Source of the DNA: Guadua angustifolia
Taxonomy: Eukaryota > Streptophyta > Magnoliopsida > Poales > Poaceae
Length of the DNA stretch: 64,000 nt
NCBI GenBank assembly: GCA_036346375.1
Contig: CM070520.1
Location: 51,664,198 to 51,728,197, forward strand
Direction of reading: 5' to 3'
In this document: in pieces, positions 23,640 to 33,570 of the stretch
Layout of the letters: the number at the start of each line of letters is the position of its first letter
Numbering within the stretch: the stretch's first letter is position 1
The notes under the pieces: generated by a model
What the model saw: only the letters and a program-made list of their open reading frames with translations
What the model was told of the DNA's origin: nothing
The model's database searches: none
Program-made: the position numbers and the translations under genes

Positions 23640-25030
23640 GTTTTATTTGACTTCTTTTGCCTCTTATTGACATTACTTCTTATTACTGTTATACGAAACG
23701 ATAATCACGTGTAGATACCGACGTACACGAAGCTGCTACTGAAGACTTCGACCCTGAGTCGATTCTTGGACCAACAAAGCAAGGCAAGCACCCCTTTTAA
23801 TCATATTGATCTCAATATTTTAATTTGGTTTTGTTTTGTCAAATCTATTTATGCATGCACGTATTTTCTGTAAATTTGCTACATTGTGGAACGGGTAGAT
23901 ATACCTGTTATCTAATAGAACTTCCTTAATAAATATTGATTAGTGAACCTTGATAACCTTAGAAGAAGGGTAGATAATGCATAATTGTTAACTTGGGTAT
24001 AAGCGATTACATAATGATCATGCTTAGCCATGCTTAGTAAGAGAACATGTTGCACTTTATGACTTAAAAAGGTTGTATATGATATTTAAAAAGGTTGGAT
24101 ATGATATTAAAGGTTGTTGATATTTTGGTAAAAATAAAAATAAACAATGGTTTTGATGTGAGCGATGATTGGCAATAGCTGGATGTACATGTGACTTGCA
24201 CGTAGCGTAGGTGGAGATTAATTATCGTCTGGTCGGATTAAGAACTGAACTATAGGTTGTTTCCAAGCCAAGGACACGTACAACCATAAGTACCCTGGTA
24301 TAGGACGGTCATAACCTATTAAATTACTTAGGTTTGGCTTTACACATTGGAAAACTGGAGTAGTACAAACTCTCTGGGTAGGTTTGCTTGTATGGGTGTC
24401 CACACAAAGATGTGTGTCAAATACATACCAATACAACGGTGTATGCCTTGCTATAGGGAGATACAGTGATGATAGGAGCGACCGCCTTGGTTACTATATA
24501 TGAATGATATCATGTCTTGGGTGTGGTGTTTTTGCCGCTATAGCAAGGGTTTGACGTTACCGGGTTGGCGCAAAGTTAGATCTATGTAATGTAATGATTA
24601 TGTTTTGATCTCTCTATAGCACACTAAAAGAAGTGTGCTAATAGCTTACACATAGAGTTGATCATTTCTTGTGAGTAAAGTTATACATCTCTCAGAGTTT
24701 AAATCCTTTTGAAAAGCCGCACCCACAATTATAGACAATTGGTAAAGTTATTATATAATTATATGTTTTGGTATTTTCAAAAATGGATGATTTTAAAATA
24801 TGTGTTTGAAAGTTTTTATTTCAAATTTTATACCAGGGAATGGCAACATGATGGTGTGATTCTCACATTCATGGAGGATTGTATGTTATACTATGCTACT
24901 CTTATTTATTTACATACCTATCAAACTTGTTCTTACGAAATACCCGTCAATAGTTGTATTGTACAACTATTATTGAAATAAGTTATAAAAGTACTCATAT
25001 TATTGAAACAAGTACAAAACATAATGGAAA
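23640..25030 (+). repeat. decayed Tekay/Del-type long LTR fragment
   Basis: Words of grass Tekay-type LTRs occur in order: gaagctgctactgaagacttcg, gcaaggcaagcac, ttgctatagggagatacag, ggttggcgcaaagttag, gtgagtaaagttatacatct, and gccgcacccacaattatag. The 24440-24700 part aligns with 49495-49690. The word around gtgggtaaagt...cacctctgcagagt also lies in the solo LTR at 42520-42560. The ends are lost. Family naming is inference from motif order and LTR length. Confidence 0.65.
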
Positions 25031-26600
25031 CCACAAGAAAAAATTTTAACGGTGTCATGGGGTGCATGTGTACGGTAACTTAATTAGGGGGCAAAGTAAA
25101 AGAAAATGAGATATAAGTGTAGAATTACAAAAAAAGGTGATTTATGGAGGTGTTGATGGATTTCAAAAAAAACTGGATATTATGTGTTCCATAGTTCATA
25201 TTGGAAGAAGCGGCCTCTAAAAAGAGAAAGATTGGAAGAAGCAAGCGATGATTTTTGGGTGAACTTTAGGCCCATAGTCCATCTATGGGAAGTCCACATA
25301 GATTTTCATGAAAAAAGAGGGGACACCAATAAATTAATGGGCTTGGCTAACGTGCGCGAGTGTGTATATACAAAAGCGACTAGTGTAGAGTCGGGAGTTG
25401 GGCCGGGCTTTTCACGGGCGGCCCAAGGTCTTGCCGATGCGCTTCGGCCAAGCACCTGCCCCAAGATTTAATGGATTCGGGCCGGCCCGGCCGAGCTATA
25501 GGGCGGCCGCCTAGAATGGGGTTCGTCGGCCGCCCCGACGACATGGGTCAAGTTCATTTACCAAGACGGAAAGCCCGAGAAGCCTGTGGGTCTTGAGGCC
25601 CGTAAGGTGACACGTAGGGTAGGCAATTCAACCTAGTATAAATTAAATGAGCTAACTAGCTTTAGCAAACCATGCAATTTTAGTATAAATTAAAATTGCA
25701 TGCTTGTATGCTTGCATGCACTATACGCATTAGCAAACCATGCAGCCATACGTACTAGCAAACTGCCAAACCATGCAAACCATACTAGTAACGTCTATAC
25801 TAGCACGCAATTTTTCCCGGTGCATGCACTTCCAGGCGCTAGCTTCCATGGTTGACGCAACGAGGCAAGGCCGCGAGGGACCGGCTAGGCGTGGCGTCAA
25901 CGCGTTGAGAGAGAGTGAATGAGTGTGGCCGCCACTGACCGACCCTCGCCACAGAAAGTGCTTTTGGGCGGCCTCAGAAAATCATCTCCGGCCGACCCGG
26001 CCAACCGTTTCTCGGGCCGGCCGCCATGGTCTGGGCATCAGAGTTACCGGCCTGCGCTTACCACCAACGCCCACTCTAGACTAGTGGATGCTATACTTTC
26101 GGAATCGACTCCGACGATATAGCTTTTACTCCTCCCTCTCCCTCATTCATCTTCCTTACCTCTATCGCTGCCACCGCCGCACCTGTCGTAGCTCCGAGTG
26201 CCTCCTCCTTCGCCACCACCCCCACCTCCCCTACAGCTGGCAACGAGCTCGCTGCCTCGTCGTGCCGCTAGCTACCGCTCTCTCATCGTCCACCCTACCC
26301 AACCTAATATTCTCTTGGCCATGCCTCGCCATCTTGCCCTCCACCACCATCCATCGCCCGCCACCACCGCCCACTGTCTGGCCACCACCTTCCCCAGCCT
26401 ACCTCTAAACTCGAGAGGCACAGTAAACCTATCGGCAGCGGTGCCATCTCCGTTGGCCGTCATCACTAGAGAGCAAGCGAGAGTGAATGAGAGTGAGAGA
26501 GAGATCGGGGTGAGTGAGAGAGCAAGAGAGAAGGAGGGACTGGTACGCTATCTGAACTGTACATCTCTAGATTTTTATCCCAATCTTTCTATATATATTA
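25031..26600. other. intergenic: GC-rich patch, short direct repeats, proline-rich low-complexity frames
   Basis: 25380-25620 is GC-rich with ggccggcccggcc words and no recognisable product. At 25670-25785 the phrase tagcaaaccatgca recurs about four times. 26120-26470 has CT-rich frames that translate to Pro/Ser/His-rich low-complexity sequence. 26470-26540 is a GAGA-rich tract. I recognise no gene. Confidence 0.5.
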
Positions 26601-26607
26601 TAATTAC

Positions 26608-26982
26608 TGGGACACCATGGACCCAGGCTCATGATCTAAAATGAGTATTTCCTCTCTGTATTACATGTGAAATTTTTTGAAACTTTTAGGATGTTGAGTT
26701 TAACTAGTTTACTAACTAGTTCAAACAAGTTTGAACTAAAATTCAAATTAAAGTTCTTTTTTTGTGATAGTTTGATTGTAGGTATGTGCTATATATATAA
26801 ATAAGCAAAGCATGCAATCTAAATTCGTTCAAAATCTTTGAATATGAGTATAAGGTATGTGTTTCATTTGAATTGTTATAGATTGGTACATACCCTAAAA
26901 CTGAAATTTTTGAAAAATATACTCGAATTTGACTTGAATTCACTCGTTTGAAATCATGGAGCACAGGCTCCATGGTGCCCCA
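26608..26982. mobile_element. MITE with GGGRCACCATGG termini, 375 bp
   Basis: The left end tgggacaccatggaccca and the inverted right end tggggcaccatggagcct match over about 30 bp with a few changes. The interior is AT-rich and non-coding. No target duplication could be fixed, so the superfamily is open. Confidence 0.65.
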
Positions 26983-27114
26983 TTTCGACGTCATATATGT
27001 ATATGTCTATATATATGTGTATATATACACACACTCTATTTTGTATCTACACGTATAATAGCCTATTGTACGCTCGGGCCATTTAATCCCGTTCGATTGA
27101 GCCATACAACGTAC

Positions 27115-27361
27115 TAATCAGTGCAAAGGACTGCCCTAGTTAAGTGGACAAACCAACTAGTTAATATGTTTCGTAGCTTGTACATAAATAGTTTTTCCTT
27201 TATTTTAGCCAGAATTTTTATTGGCAGCTTTGATTCGTAAAAGATTTTCACCAGTAGTTTACTGACGATGAGAGGAACAGAATGATATAAGTCTTGCCAA
27301 TAAACAGTCATTGTGCTGTCCGATGTCAGATTTTACTAGCTGTGTAGATAGTGTGTATGTA

Positions 27362-27406
<45 letters not shown>

Positions 27407-27600
27407 GTGTATATAGGTATATTGTGCGTGTGTGTGTATATATGCGTGTGTACATTACTATTGTGCCAGACGGTTTAGCAGCTTGCTGAGCCTATCTGGT
27501 GGTGAAATCAAACATCATATCTAGTAATTTGGAGTGCATTTGGCAGTAAAATCTTATTTCATCTAGTATTTATTAGCAGTAAAATACATATACACATTTG
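27115..27600. mobile_element. fold-back/MITE-like element, copy 1
   Basis: 27190-27320 (tttattggcagctttgattc, then accagtagtttactgacgatgag, then gatataagtcttgccaataaac) is a diverged copy of the arm of the inverted repeat at 28693-29075. The interior includes an AT-dinucleotide run. The second arm here is mostly lost, with cagtaaaatc words at 27540-27590. Confidence 0.5.
27355..27430. repeat. TA/TG microsatellite
   Basis: An uninterrupted AT-dinucleotide run is followed by tgta tetranucleotides. A second, smaller tatatg patch lies at 26992-27035. Confidence 0.9.
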
Positions 27601-27949
27601 TTGCGTGCAGTAGATACTGGTACAGGTTGGTCATGGCCGGCCGTCAACAGATGCTTAGCTAAGACCGGTCTACATGCCAAACAAGCACGGTTGTGACGGC
27701 GACACATATACAAACCAATCATCGCGGCCGGGGCATCGACCGTGCACCTCAAGCTGACCTCTCCCATCTCCTCCGTCTGGTCCGGCAGCGAGATGGCGGT
27801 TCTGCAGCCCCCCCTCGCACCCGGTGGCGATCCCGGCCGACCGCCTCGTGCACCTCCCGCAGGCCGCGCGCACGGCCGCCCGCGCGCAGGCAAGTCGTTG
27901 TCCTGGAACGCCTACAGAGACTAATCAACTACTAGTATCATACGACTTA
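27600..27949. other. GC-rich patch, no gene recognised
   Basis: 27680-27925 is GC-rich and open in several frames on both strands, which is expected from its composition. No family match was recognised. It could be a gene fragment trapped between repeats. Confidence 0.4.
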
Positions 27950-28220
27950 GGGTCTGTTTGGTAGAACTTCAGATTCTAGTTTCATCCTTAAGGTGTGTTT
28001 GACAGGGATTCAGCTTCTCCAGATTTATGAATCTGGTGAAACTGAAAATTCTAGCTTCACCAGATTCGTGAAGCTGAAACTGTAAGTACATTAAGAGTGT
28101 TTAGATAGATCATCTTATTTACATTTTAGACTACAAATATAAACTTAATTCACTTTATTTTAGCCTACCAGTTTCAGATTTCAGGAGAAGCTAGAATCTG
28201 GAGCTCTACTAAACAAGCCC
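27950..28220. mobile_element. Tourist-like MITE, copy 3, compound
   Basis: TTA (27947-27949) and a mutated TTG (28221-28223) flank it. Starting at 27991 (aggtgtgtttgacagggatt, then cagcttctcc) it aligns end to end with the inverse of the 53694 copy. In front of that lies a 38 bp piece of the opposite terminus (gggtctgtttggtagaactt) followed by another TTA. It therefore looks like one MITE inserted at the tip of another, with loss of the rest. The undisturbed target is visible at 28277-28295. Confidence 0.8.
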
Positions 28221-28342
28221 TTGGATACTTTGTTTTAGCTTGACTAGTACTAATAATTGTATCTCTGATGTTACTGCATACGACTTAGATACTTTGTTTT
28301 AGATTGACTAGTAGTAATAATTGTATCTCTGATGTTACTGCT
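28221..28342. repeat. 63-64 bp tandem duplication
   Basis: gatactttgttttag, then ttgactagtactaat, then tgtatctctgatgttactgc occurs at 28224 and again at 28287. The upstream neighbour catacgactta is split by MITE copy 3 in the first unit and intact in the second. A GAA run (28530-28548) follows further on. Confidence 0.85.
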
Positions 28343-28639
28343 AGCAGCTCGGTGACCATGTATATTTGCTAGCTCTGAATTGGAGTTACTGCTAGCTAGC
28401 ACGGCTTGGAAGGAAATAGGTGGCCAAAACGCAAGCTCCTCCATGGCATGCACGAACCAGTAGTGATTTCTAAGCAAGAACTTGTCTTGAGATTCACCAA
28501 AATTATAAGGTACTGGTTGTTAATACAAAGTGAAGAAGAAGAAGAAGAAATGTTGGGCATAGCTCTGAAATTGTTGGAATAATAAGTTTTGAATGTTTGA
28601 TATATTTTACTGCTAAACATACTAGAAAACACATTTGCT

Positions 28640-29120
28640 AGGTAGTTATACGGCGTAAACTAGTAATGTGCTTCCTTGTTTAAACGTGAATATATTTTTT
28701 CTTTGATTTAGTTATAACTTTTTATTGGCAGCTTCGATTAACGAACGGTTTTTACTGGTAGCTTACTGACAACGAGAACAACATAATGATATAAGTCTCA
28801 CCAATAAATACTGTATGAATGAGATTTTACTGCCAATTTATAGAATATGTGGTAAGATTTTACTGCCGCACAGACTGTTGAACTCTTTAGCATGATAGTA
28901 AAATCTATATATACCGATAGTAAAATCTATGCATACGGATAATAAAATTTGATTCATACAGTGTTTATTAGCGAGTCTTATATCATTCCGTTTCTCTCAT
29001 CGTTACTAAGCTACTGGTAAAAACCATTCATAAATCGGAACTGCTAATAAAAAGTTGTAGCTAAAAAAGAAAAAAAAACAGATTTGAGTATAAACAAGAA
29101 ATACATTTACTAGTTGGTCC
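28640..29120. mobile_element. fold-back/MITE-like element with arms of about 130 bp, copy 2
   Basis: The left arm 28693-28840 (actttttattggcagcttcg, then tttttactggtagcttactg) and the right arm 28930-29075 are inverted repeats with scattered changes. Between them cagtaaaatc words repeat. The related copy is at 27115-27600. No clear target duplication was found. Confidence 0.65.
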
Positions 29121-29297
29121 GGCTACGCATGTGTTTGGCTTAATCAACACGCGTCGCACAGGCGTACGTGGGATGATTTGCATTCGTTTCTCTAACCGAC
29201 TGAAGCGTAGAATAACTAATCCACATGCAAGCACAGATTAGCGCTTCCCCCCTCTCTCTATCTCTTTCTCTATATATATGCAACATGTTATGTGAAA

Positions 29298-29605
29298 ACC
29301 CTCCTTATTGTGAAAACTTCATGAAAACTATGCGTACAGGTTTTCAAAAATTCTCAAAAAACTACCATATATAGGGGAAGTGAACTTCTATGATCCTGCA
29401 AAATTTAAAAATCAAACTCAATCGTATTTGAAAGATATGAAAAGGACAATCTTTTTCATATTTTTCAAATATAATTGAGTTTGGTTGTCAAATGTTGCAT
29501 GATTATAGAAACTCACATCCTCTACATATGGTAATTTTTTGAGAATTTTTGAAGACTTATATATATGGATTTTATAGAGTTTTTATAGTAAAGAAGGTTT
29601 TCACA
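29298..29605. mobile_element. long-inverted-repeat MITE next to Helitron 2
   Basis: It is almost wholly an inverted repeat. The left arm runs gtgaaaaccctccttattgt, then ttcaaaaattctcaaaaaac, then aatcaaactcaatcgtatttg. The right arm is its diverged inverse, ending aaggttttcac at 29603. It ends 7 bases before the Helitron terminus at 29611. No target duplication is obvious. Confidence 0.7.
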
Positions 29606-29610
29606 AGATA

Positions 29611-31009
29611 CTAGATTAATGCCCGTACATTGCTATGAAAAATAAAATTGGTAACGAAACATAAATATCAGCAATAAAAGAAAATTATGCTACAAGATCA
29701 AATATCTATTTCTCCCCATTACAAAAGTTTTTATGATTTCTTCTCCAGTATGAATTAAAACCAAATATATTGTACATAGCAATATATATTACCAATCTCA
29801 AAAATCAATCAATAATTTTTATCTTTTTTGCAATTTATATTACCAGCTCGCGTTCCTCTTCCTCTCGCCATGCCCGTAGCGCGCGCTCTTTGGCGTCGTC
29901 GACCTCGTCTTCCTCGTCACCTCGCTCATCCTCGTCATCCACCGCCTTCGCGCCTTCGCAAGGGCGACACGGGGGTTTTCCCCGAGCACGAGGCGCTACT
30001 GCCGAAGCCACCGCCATTCCGGACCACTGGCTGCTACGTGGTCGCACTCATTCTCCTCACGCTCGCATTCTTTCTCCTGCCGAGCACGCCATGGCACGCT
30101 GTGGAGTCCGCCTTACTTGCTACCCACTTCGTCGCGCACGTCATGGTCACGTGGTCAGTCGTCTCGGAGAAAGGGGCCACCGTCGCCACCCAGCCTTTGC
30201 ACCTACGCGTCTTCTGGATCGCCACCGCCCTCGGCGCCGCGCTTCAGCGGTGGTCCGCTGCGCCGACGTTCGCTGCTCTTCCCAGATGACCCTCTCGCAT
30301 TTGCCGACCTACTCATCTCTATGCCTCTGGTGTACCTAGCCATCACTGACTTTACCGGCCATAACGCCGGAGCCCATAAAGGTGAAACAGAAAATACCAG
30401 CGCCGAGGCGCCCGCCATGCCGTGCGCCACCGCGTCGTTCCTCTCTCTCGCGACGTCAGCTGGATCAACCCGTTTATCTCCAAGGGGTATGCCAATGACT
30501 CTCTCATCGCCGACGATGTCCCACCGGTGTCGCCGGGCAATCGCGCAGAAGCGTCATACGCTTTGTTCATGTCCAACCGGCTCAAGGCTGGGTCACGGCA
30601 CTCGATGGGCGTCGTGCTCGCTGGTCTTCGCCAGCGCGATTACTCGATCACAAGGCGCCGCCCTCCTGCGCCTCGCGGCCATGTACGTCGGTCCGTCACT
30701 TATTGATCAATTTGTCGAGTTCATTCGCTGCGGCGGCACGACATGGGAAATCTTGAATGAATTCCCTTGATTGATTATGTGAAAACTGTACAACATATAT
30801 AGAGTACAAAAGAAATGATTGGCTGGCTATTAATTACCAGCAATAATCAGGGATTTTGCTATAATAATCAACCATATTTAGAGAGATATGCTAGCTGTAA
30901 ATCAGGAAAGAATAATTAGCTATAATGATCGGTCATTATTGGAGATATGGCGTAGAGAGCCAGGAAGAATAGACCGCTACCACCAACTATAAATTTATGT
31001 TAGTAGAGA
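29611..31009 (-). mobile_element. non-autonomous Helitron carrying an ABCC gene fragment, copy 2
   Basis: On the minus strand it starts TCTCTACTAACATA at 31009, an exact fit to the maize-type start TCTMTAYTAMYHNW. It ends tagcaatgtacgggcattaat followed by CTAG at 29611, close to the maize-type Helitron 3' consensus. The flanks are A (29610) and T (31010), so insertion was between A and T. The length is 1,399 bp. It is homologous over its length to 12500-13945 but in the opposite orientation. No Rep/helicase is present. Confidence 0.9.
29850..30765 (+). pseudogene. captured ABCC (MRP-type) transporter N-terminal fragment, copy 2
   Basis: Across three frames this spells the ABCC N-terminal membrane region. 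YVVALILLTLAFFLLPSTPW and a following helix run near 30035-30215. LFPDDPLAFADLLISMPLVY lies at 30285-30345. FISKGYANDSLIADDVPPVS, then PGNRAEASYALFMSN, lie at 30473-30580. RLAAMYVGPSLIDQFVEFIR lies at 30668-30730. Homology then stops. Compared with copy 1 it has lost the stretch before the last block. At least three frame changes make it a pseudogene. The mode of capture is inference from the Helitron ends. Confidence 0.88.
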
Positions 31010-31020
31010 TGTGCTTTTGG

Positions 31021-31117
31021 GCTTGGTTGTACCAGTAAAGCATGGTATCAATCAAAGTAAACCTGTGGCTTTGGTTGTACCGGTATAGCATGGTATCAGT
31101 CGATGTAAACCAGCAAA
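31021..31117. repeat. 48 bp tandem duplication upstream of the methyltransferase gene
   Basis: ggttgtaccagtaaagcatg, then gtatcaatcaaagtaaacc occurs from 31025 and again with few changes from 31073. It lies between the Helitron 5' end (31009) and exon 1 of the methyltransferase gene. Confidence 0.85.
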
Positions 31118-31230
31118 TCGGTAGTACACCTTCGAAGCGGGGTTACGTATTCCTTGGCTGTGAAGGCGGAGTCAAAAGGAAGCGAGAGCGAGACGCCTCG
31201 CGATCTCTCCCCGCTCCCCATCTCGGCGGC

Positions 31231-33286
31231 ATGCCGTGCGTCGGGAAGCTCCCGCCGGTTGGCGGTCCCGCCCACGGGCCATCTCCCACCGCCAAACTCC
31301 GCCGTGGCCGCACCCTTGCTGCTCTCCTTTGCCACTGCCGCTGCGGCCGCCGCCACCTCCTCGGTGCATCCTCTGCCGCGGGCCTCCTCCACCTCGTCAC
31401 CCCTCCGTCCCCCGCCGCCCCACCCATCGACCCCGATGTAAGCTCCTTCACTCCCAGCTTAGTCCAGGTGCTATCTTTGAAGTCAGTTTGATGGCCTGCT
31501 CACCATCTTCTCACTTGTTTCGGCTTTGTGCAGGAGATGCTGGAGCGGGTGCACCCGGCGAGGCCGGACTGGTACGAGAAGCTCTATGCCAAGGGCTTGA
31601 ACAAGTGCATGAAGTCGTTTGAAGCCGAGGTATATATAAAGCCAATGGTAGATTTGCGTTTGTATCAGCAACTGGACAGCTCACTGAACTCACCGCGCCC
31701 AATTTCACAGTGAATTTTCGTTACGTGACATCGATGACGACTGTCTAGATAAGCTGTATGCTCTGATACTGTGAACTGTGTTATTGATGTTACCTGCTAA
31801 TATACATGGTCCCTCGATCAGTTATTTAACTTTCCTTTTTTTTAAAAAAAAAGGTCCTATTTTTCCCAGGAAAAGTGATGTGATTTTCACGACCTGCTGT
31901 GATCTTGCTAGACCTTTCACTTGGTGAACTGTTTAGGTTGCGGAGTATAAAGCAAAGCTCTTTTCCCAATTGACGGCAGCAGGGAAGAACATCTTGGAGC
32001 TTGGTGTTGAACGGGCCCTAACTTCAAGTACTATGCAAATGCCGACGGAGTTAGCGTACTTGCGGTGGATCCTAATAAGCACACGGAGGAGTATGCCCGG
32101 GCAGCAGCTATTTCCGCCGGACTTCCATCATCAAACTTCACTTTCAGAAGGGCGGTATGGTGCCTTGTGGTTGTGAGCTATGGTTTCTGCTAGTATGAGA
32201 ACTGCGATTGATGCACAGTTCTATTTAGGTGAGCGAAGCTTTGCCAGCAGAGGACAATTCAATGGATGCAGTCATTGGCACACTGGTGCTGTGTTCTGTG
32301 AAGGACGCTGGTATGGCATTAAGAGGTAGTAATTGTTCATCTTTACAACAGTAATTCACTAATTCTTATCTAAGTACAAATGCCCTTTAGTTCGCTCTAT
32401 GTTGTATGAAAGATTCAGAAATGTCAACAAGACGATAATGAAGTAATTCGATGGTAAAACGACTACCAAGCAAATGTTAAAATGGTCACTGTTTTTCCCC
32501 CTTAGGAGTAGTGTCTGCATTACTGAATTATGATGTGTGGCATTGCGTGTGCATATAAATAAAAGACTACTGCATGATACAAGCAGCCATTTTTTGCTCC
32601 ACATTCTCTTTCTTGCATTCTCCCAATGACATGAAAGTGGAACTACTGCCCCTAGAACTAGAAGGCACTCGAGTCGAGGTTATTGCCTCCAAACTTAAGT
32701 TTACTGTTGATGCGTAGCTATTCCTTTGTGTTAACTGAAGTCAGACATGTGTTCGATTCTCACCTGCATCTTTTCTTTCATTTCGTTCGCCTTACCTTGA
32801 CATCTCATCAATGTTAAGATGATCATTTTCTCCTCCATCTCCCCCTTGCCTAAATTCGACGACACGCTTCATCCATATTCAATCAAAAGCCATCATTTCT
32901 CAACTAAACAACTTGTGCAGAAATAAAGAGAGTCCTAAAGCCCGGTGGCCTCTACCTATTCATTGAGCATGTTGCCGCGCCAGGTGCCTCCAGCTATCCT
33001 CCATCACTGCTGATACACACAGTGGCTGATGGTTCTTCTCTAGTGAAGACTTCTGTTGTTCGTTCCTGATCCCATTTTTGTCCGTGTTGCAGATGGTTCC
33101 TTCCTCCGGTTCAAGCAAGCTGCCTTTGATCCTCTGCAGCAATTTGTCAACAATGGGTGCCACCTCACAAGGAAAACCGTCGAAAGCATCGGGGAAGCTG
33201 GGTTCTCGAGCTTGAGTCTGGACATGGCGCGCTTCTCAGCTGCGCGTATCGCTAACCCTCGTGTTTTTGGAGTAGCCCGTAAATGA
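31231..33286 (+). pseudogene. METTL7-like SAM-dependent methyltransferase gene, frame broken
   Basis: Exons by GT-AG borders: 31231(?)-31437, 31534-31629, 31937-32154, 32229-32325, 32921-32983 and 33093-33286. The product is a class I methyltransferase of the METTL7-like plant group. It has EMLERVHPARPDWYEKLYAK, an AdoMet-loop region after KNILELGV, ALPAEDNSMDAVIGTLVLCS (acidic and motif IV region), RVLKPGGLYLFIEHVA, and a C-terminus ending RVFGVARK before TGA at 33284. Anomaly 1: near 32008-32011 one base is missing within the glycine-rich cofactor loop, which moves the frame and should abolish function unless it is a sequence error. Anomaly 2: the Ser/Ala-rich organelle-targeting-like N-terminus reads best in a frame with no ATG, while the frame that joins exon 2 starts at ATG 31231. 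Substrate unknown. Confidence 0.85.
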
Positions 33287-33570
33287 CGTGTTCTCTTGTC
33301 TTTGGTGTCTTCCTTGTGTGTAGCTGGTAGTACTTGTATTCAGCGGCGGACCTAGGACTAAAATTTAGGAGGCGCTAATGGAACAATGCCAATAAAAGAT
33401 AAGCGAACGAAATATAAATCAAATCATCCAGAGATAGAGGATACCCACGGTTCGCTGGAGGTATTGGGTGTGCCATCCCCGGTCGACCCGTGTTGGGTCT
33501 GCCCTTGCTTGCATTGTGATTTGTGAGTTGTGACTTGTAATAATAATCAGACTAGGTAGCTAGGCGTACT
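33287..33570. other. 3' flank of the methyltransferase gene, with a possible hAT end
   Basis: At 33343 the word cagcggcggacctagg resembles a hAT MITE start, preceded by cttgtatt. A similar cttgtaat lies at 33533, but no matching inverted end precedes it. A truncated element is possible. Confidence 0.3.

Noticed and set aside
26088..26644. Pro/His-rich overlapping frames as a hydroxyproline-rich protein gene
   Set aside because: Low-complexity CT-rich DNA, two overlapping frames equally open, no signal peptide or splice support.
32730..32750. tgttcgattctcacc resembles a tRNA or SINE B box
   Set aside because: No acceptor-stem pairing, A box at the right distance or poly-A/T tail could be found. 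It lies in an intron of the methyltransferase gene.
33343..33540. hAT MITE starting cagcggcggacctagg
   Set aside because: Possible start and near-matching flanks (cttgtatt/cttgtaat), but no inverted right end, so not called as an element.
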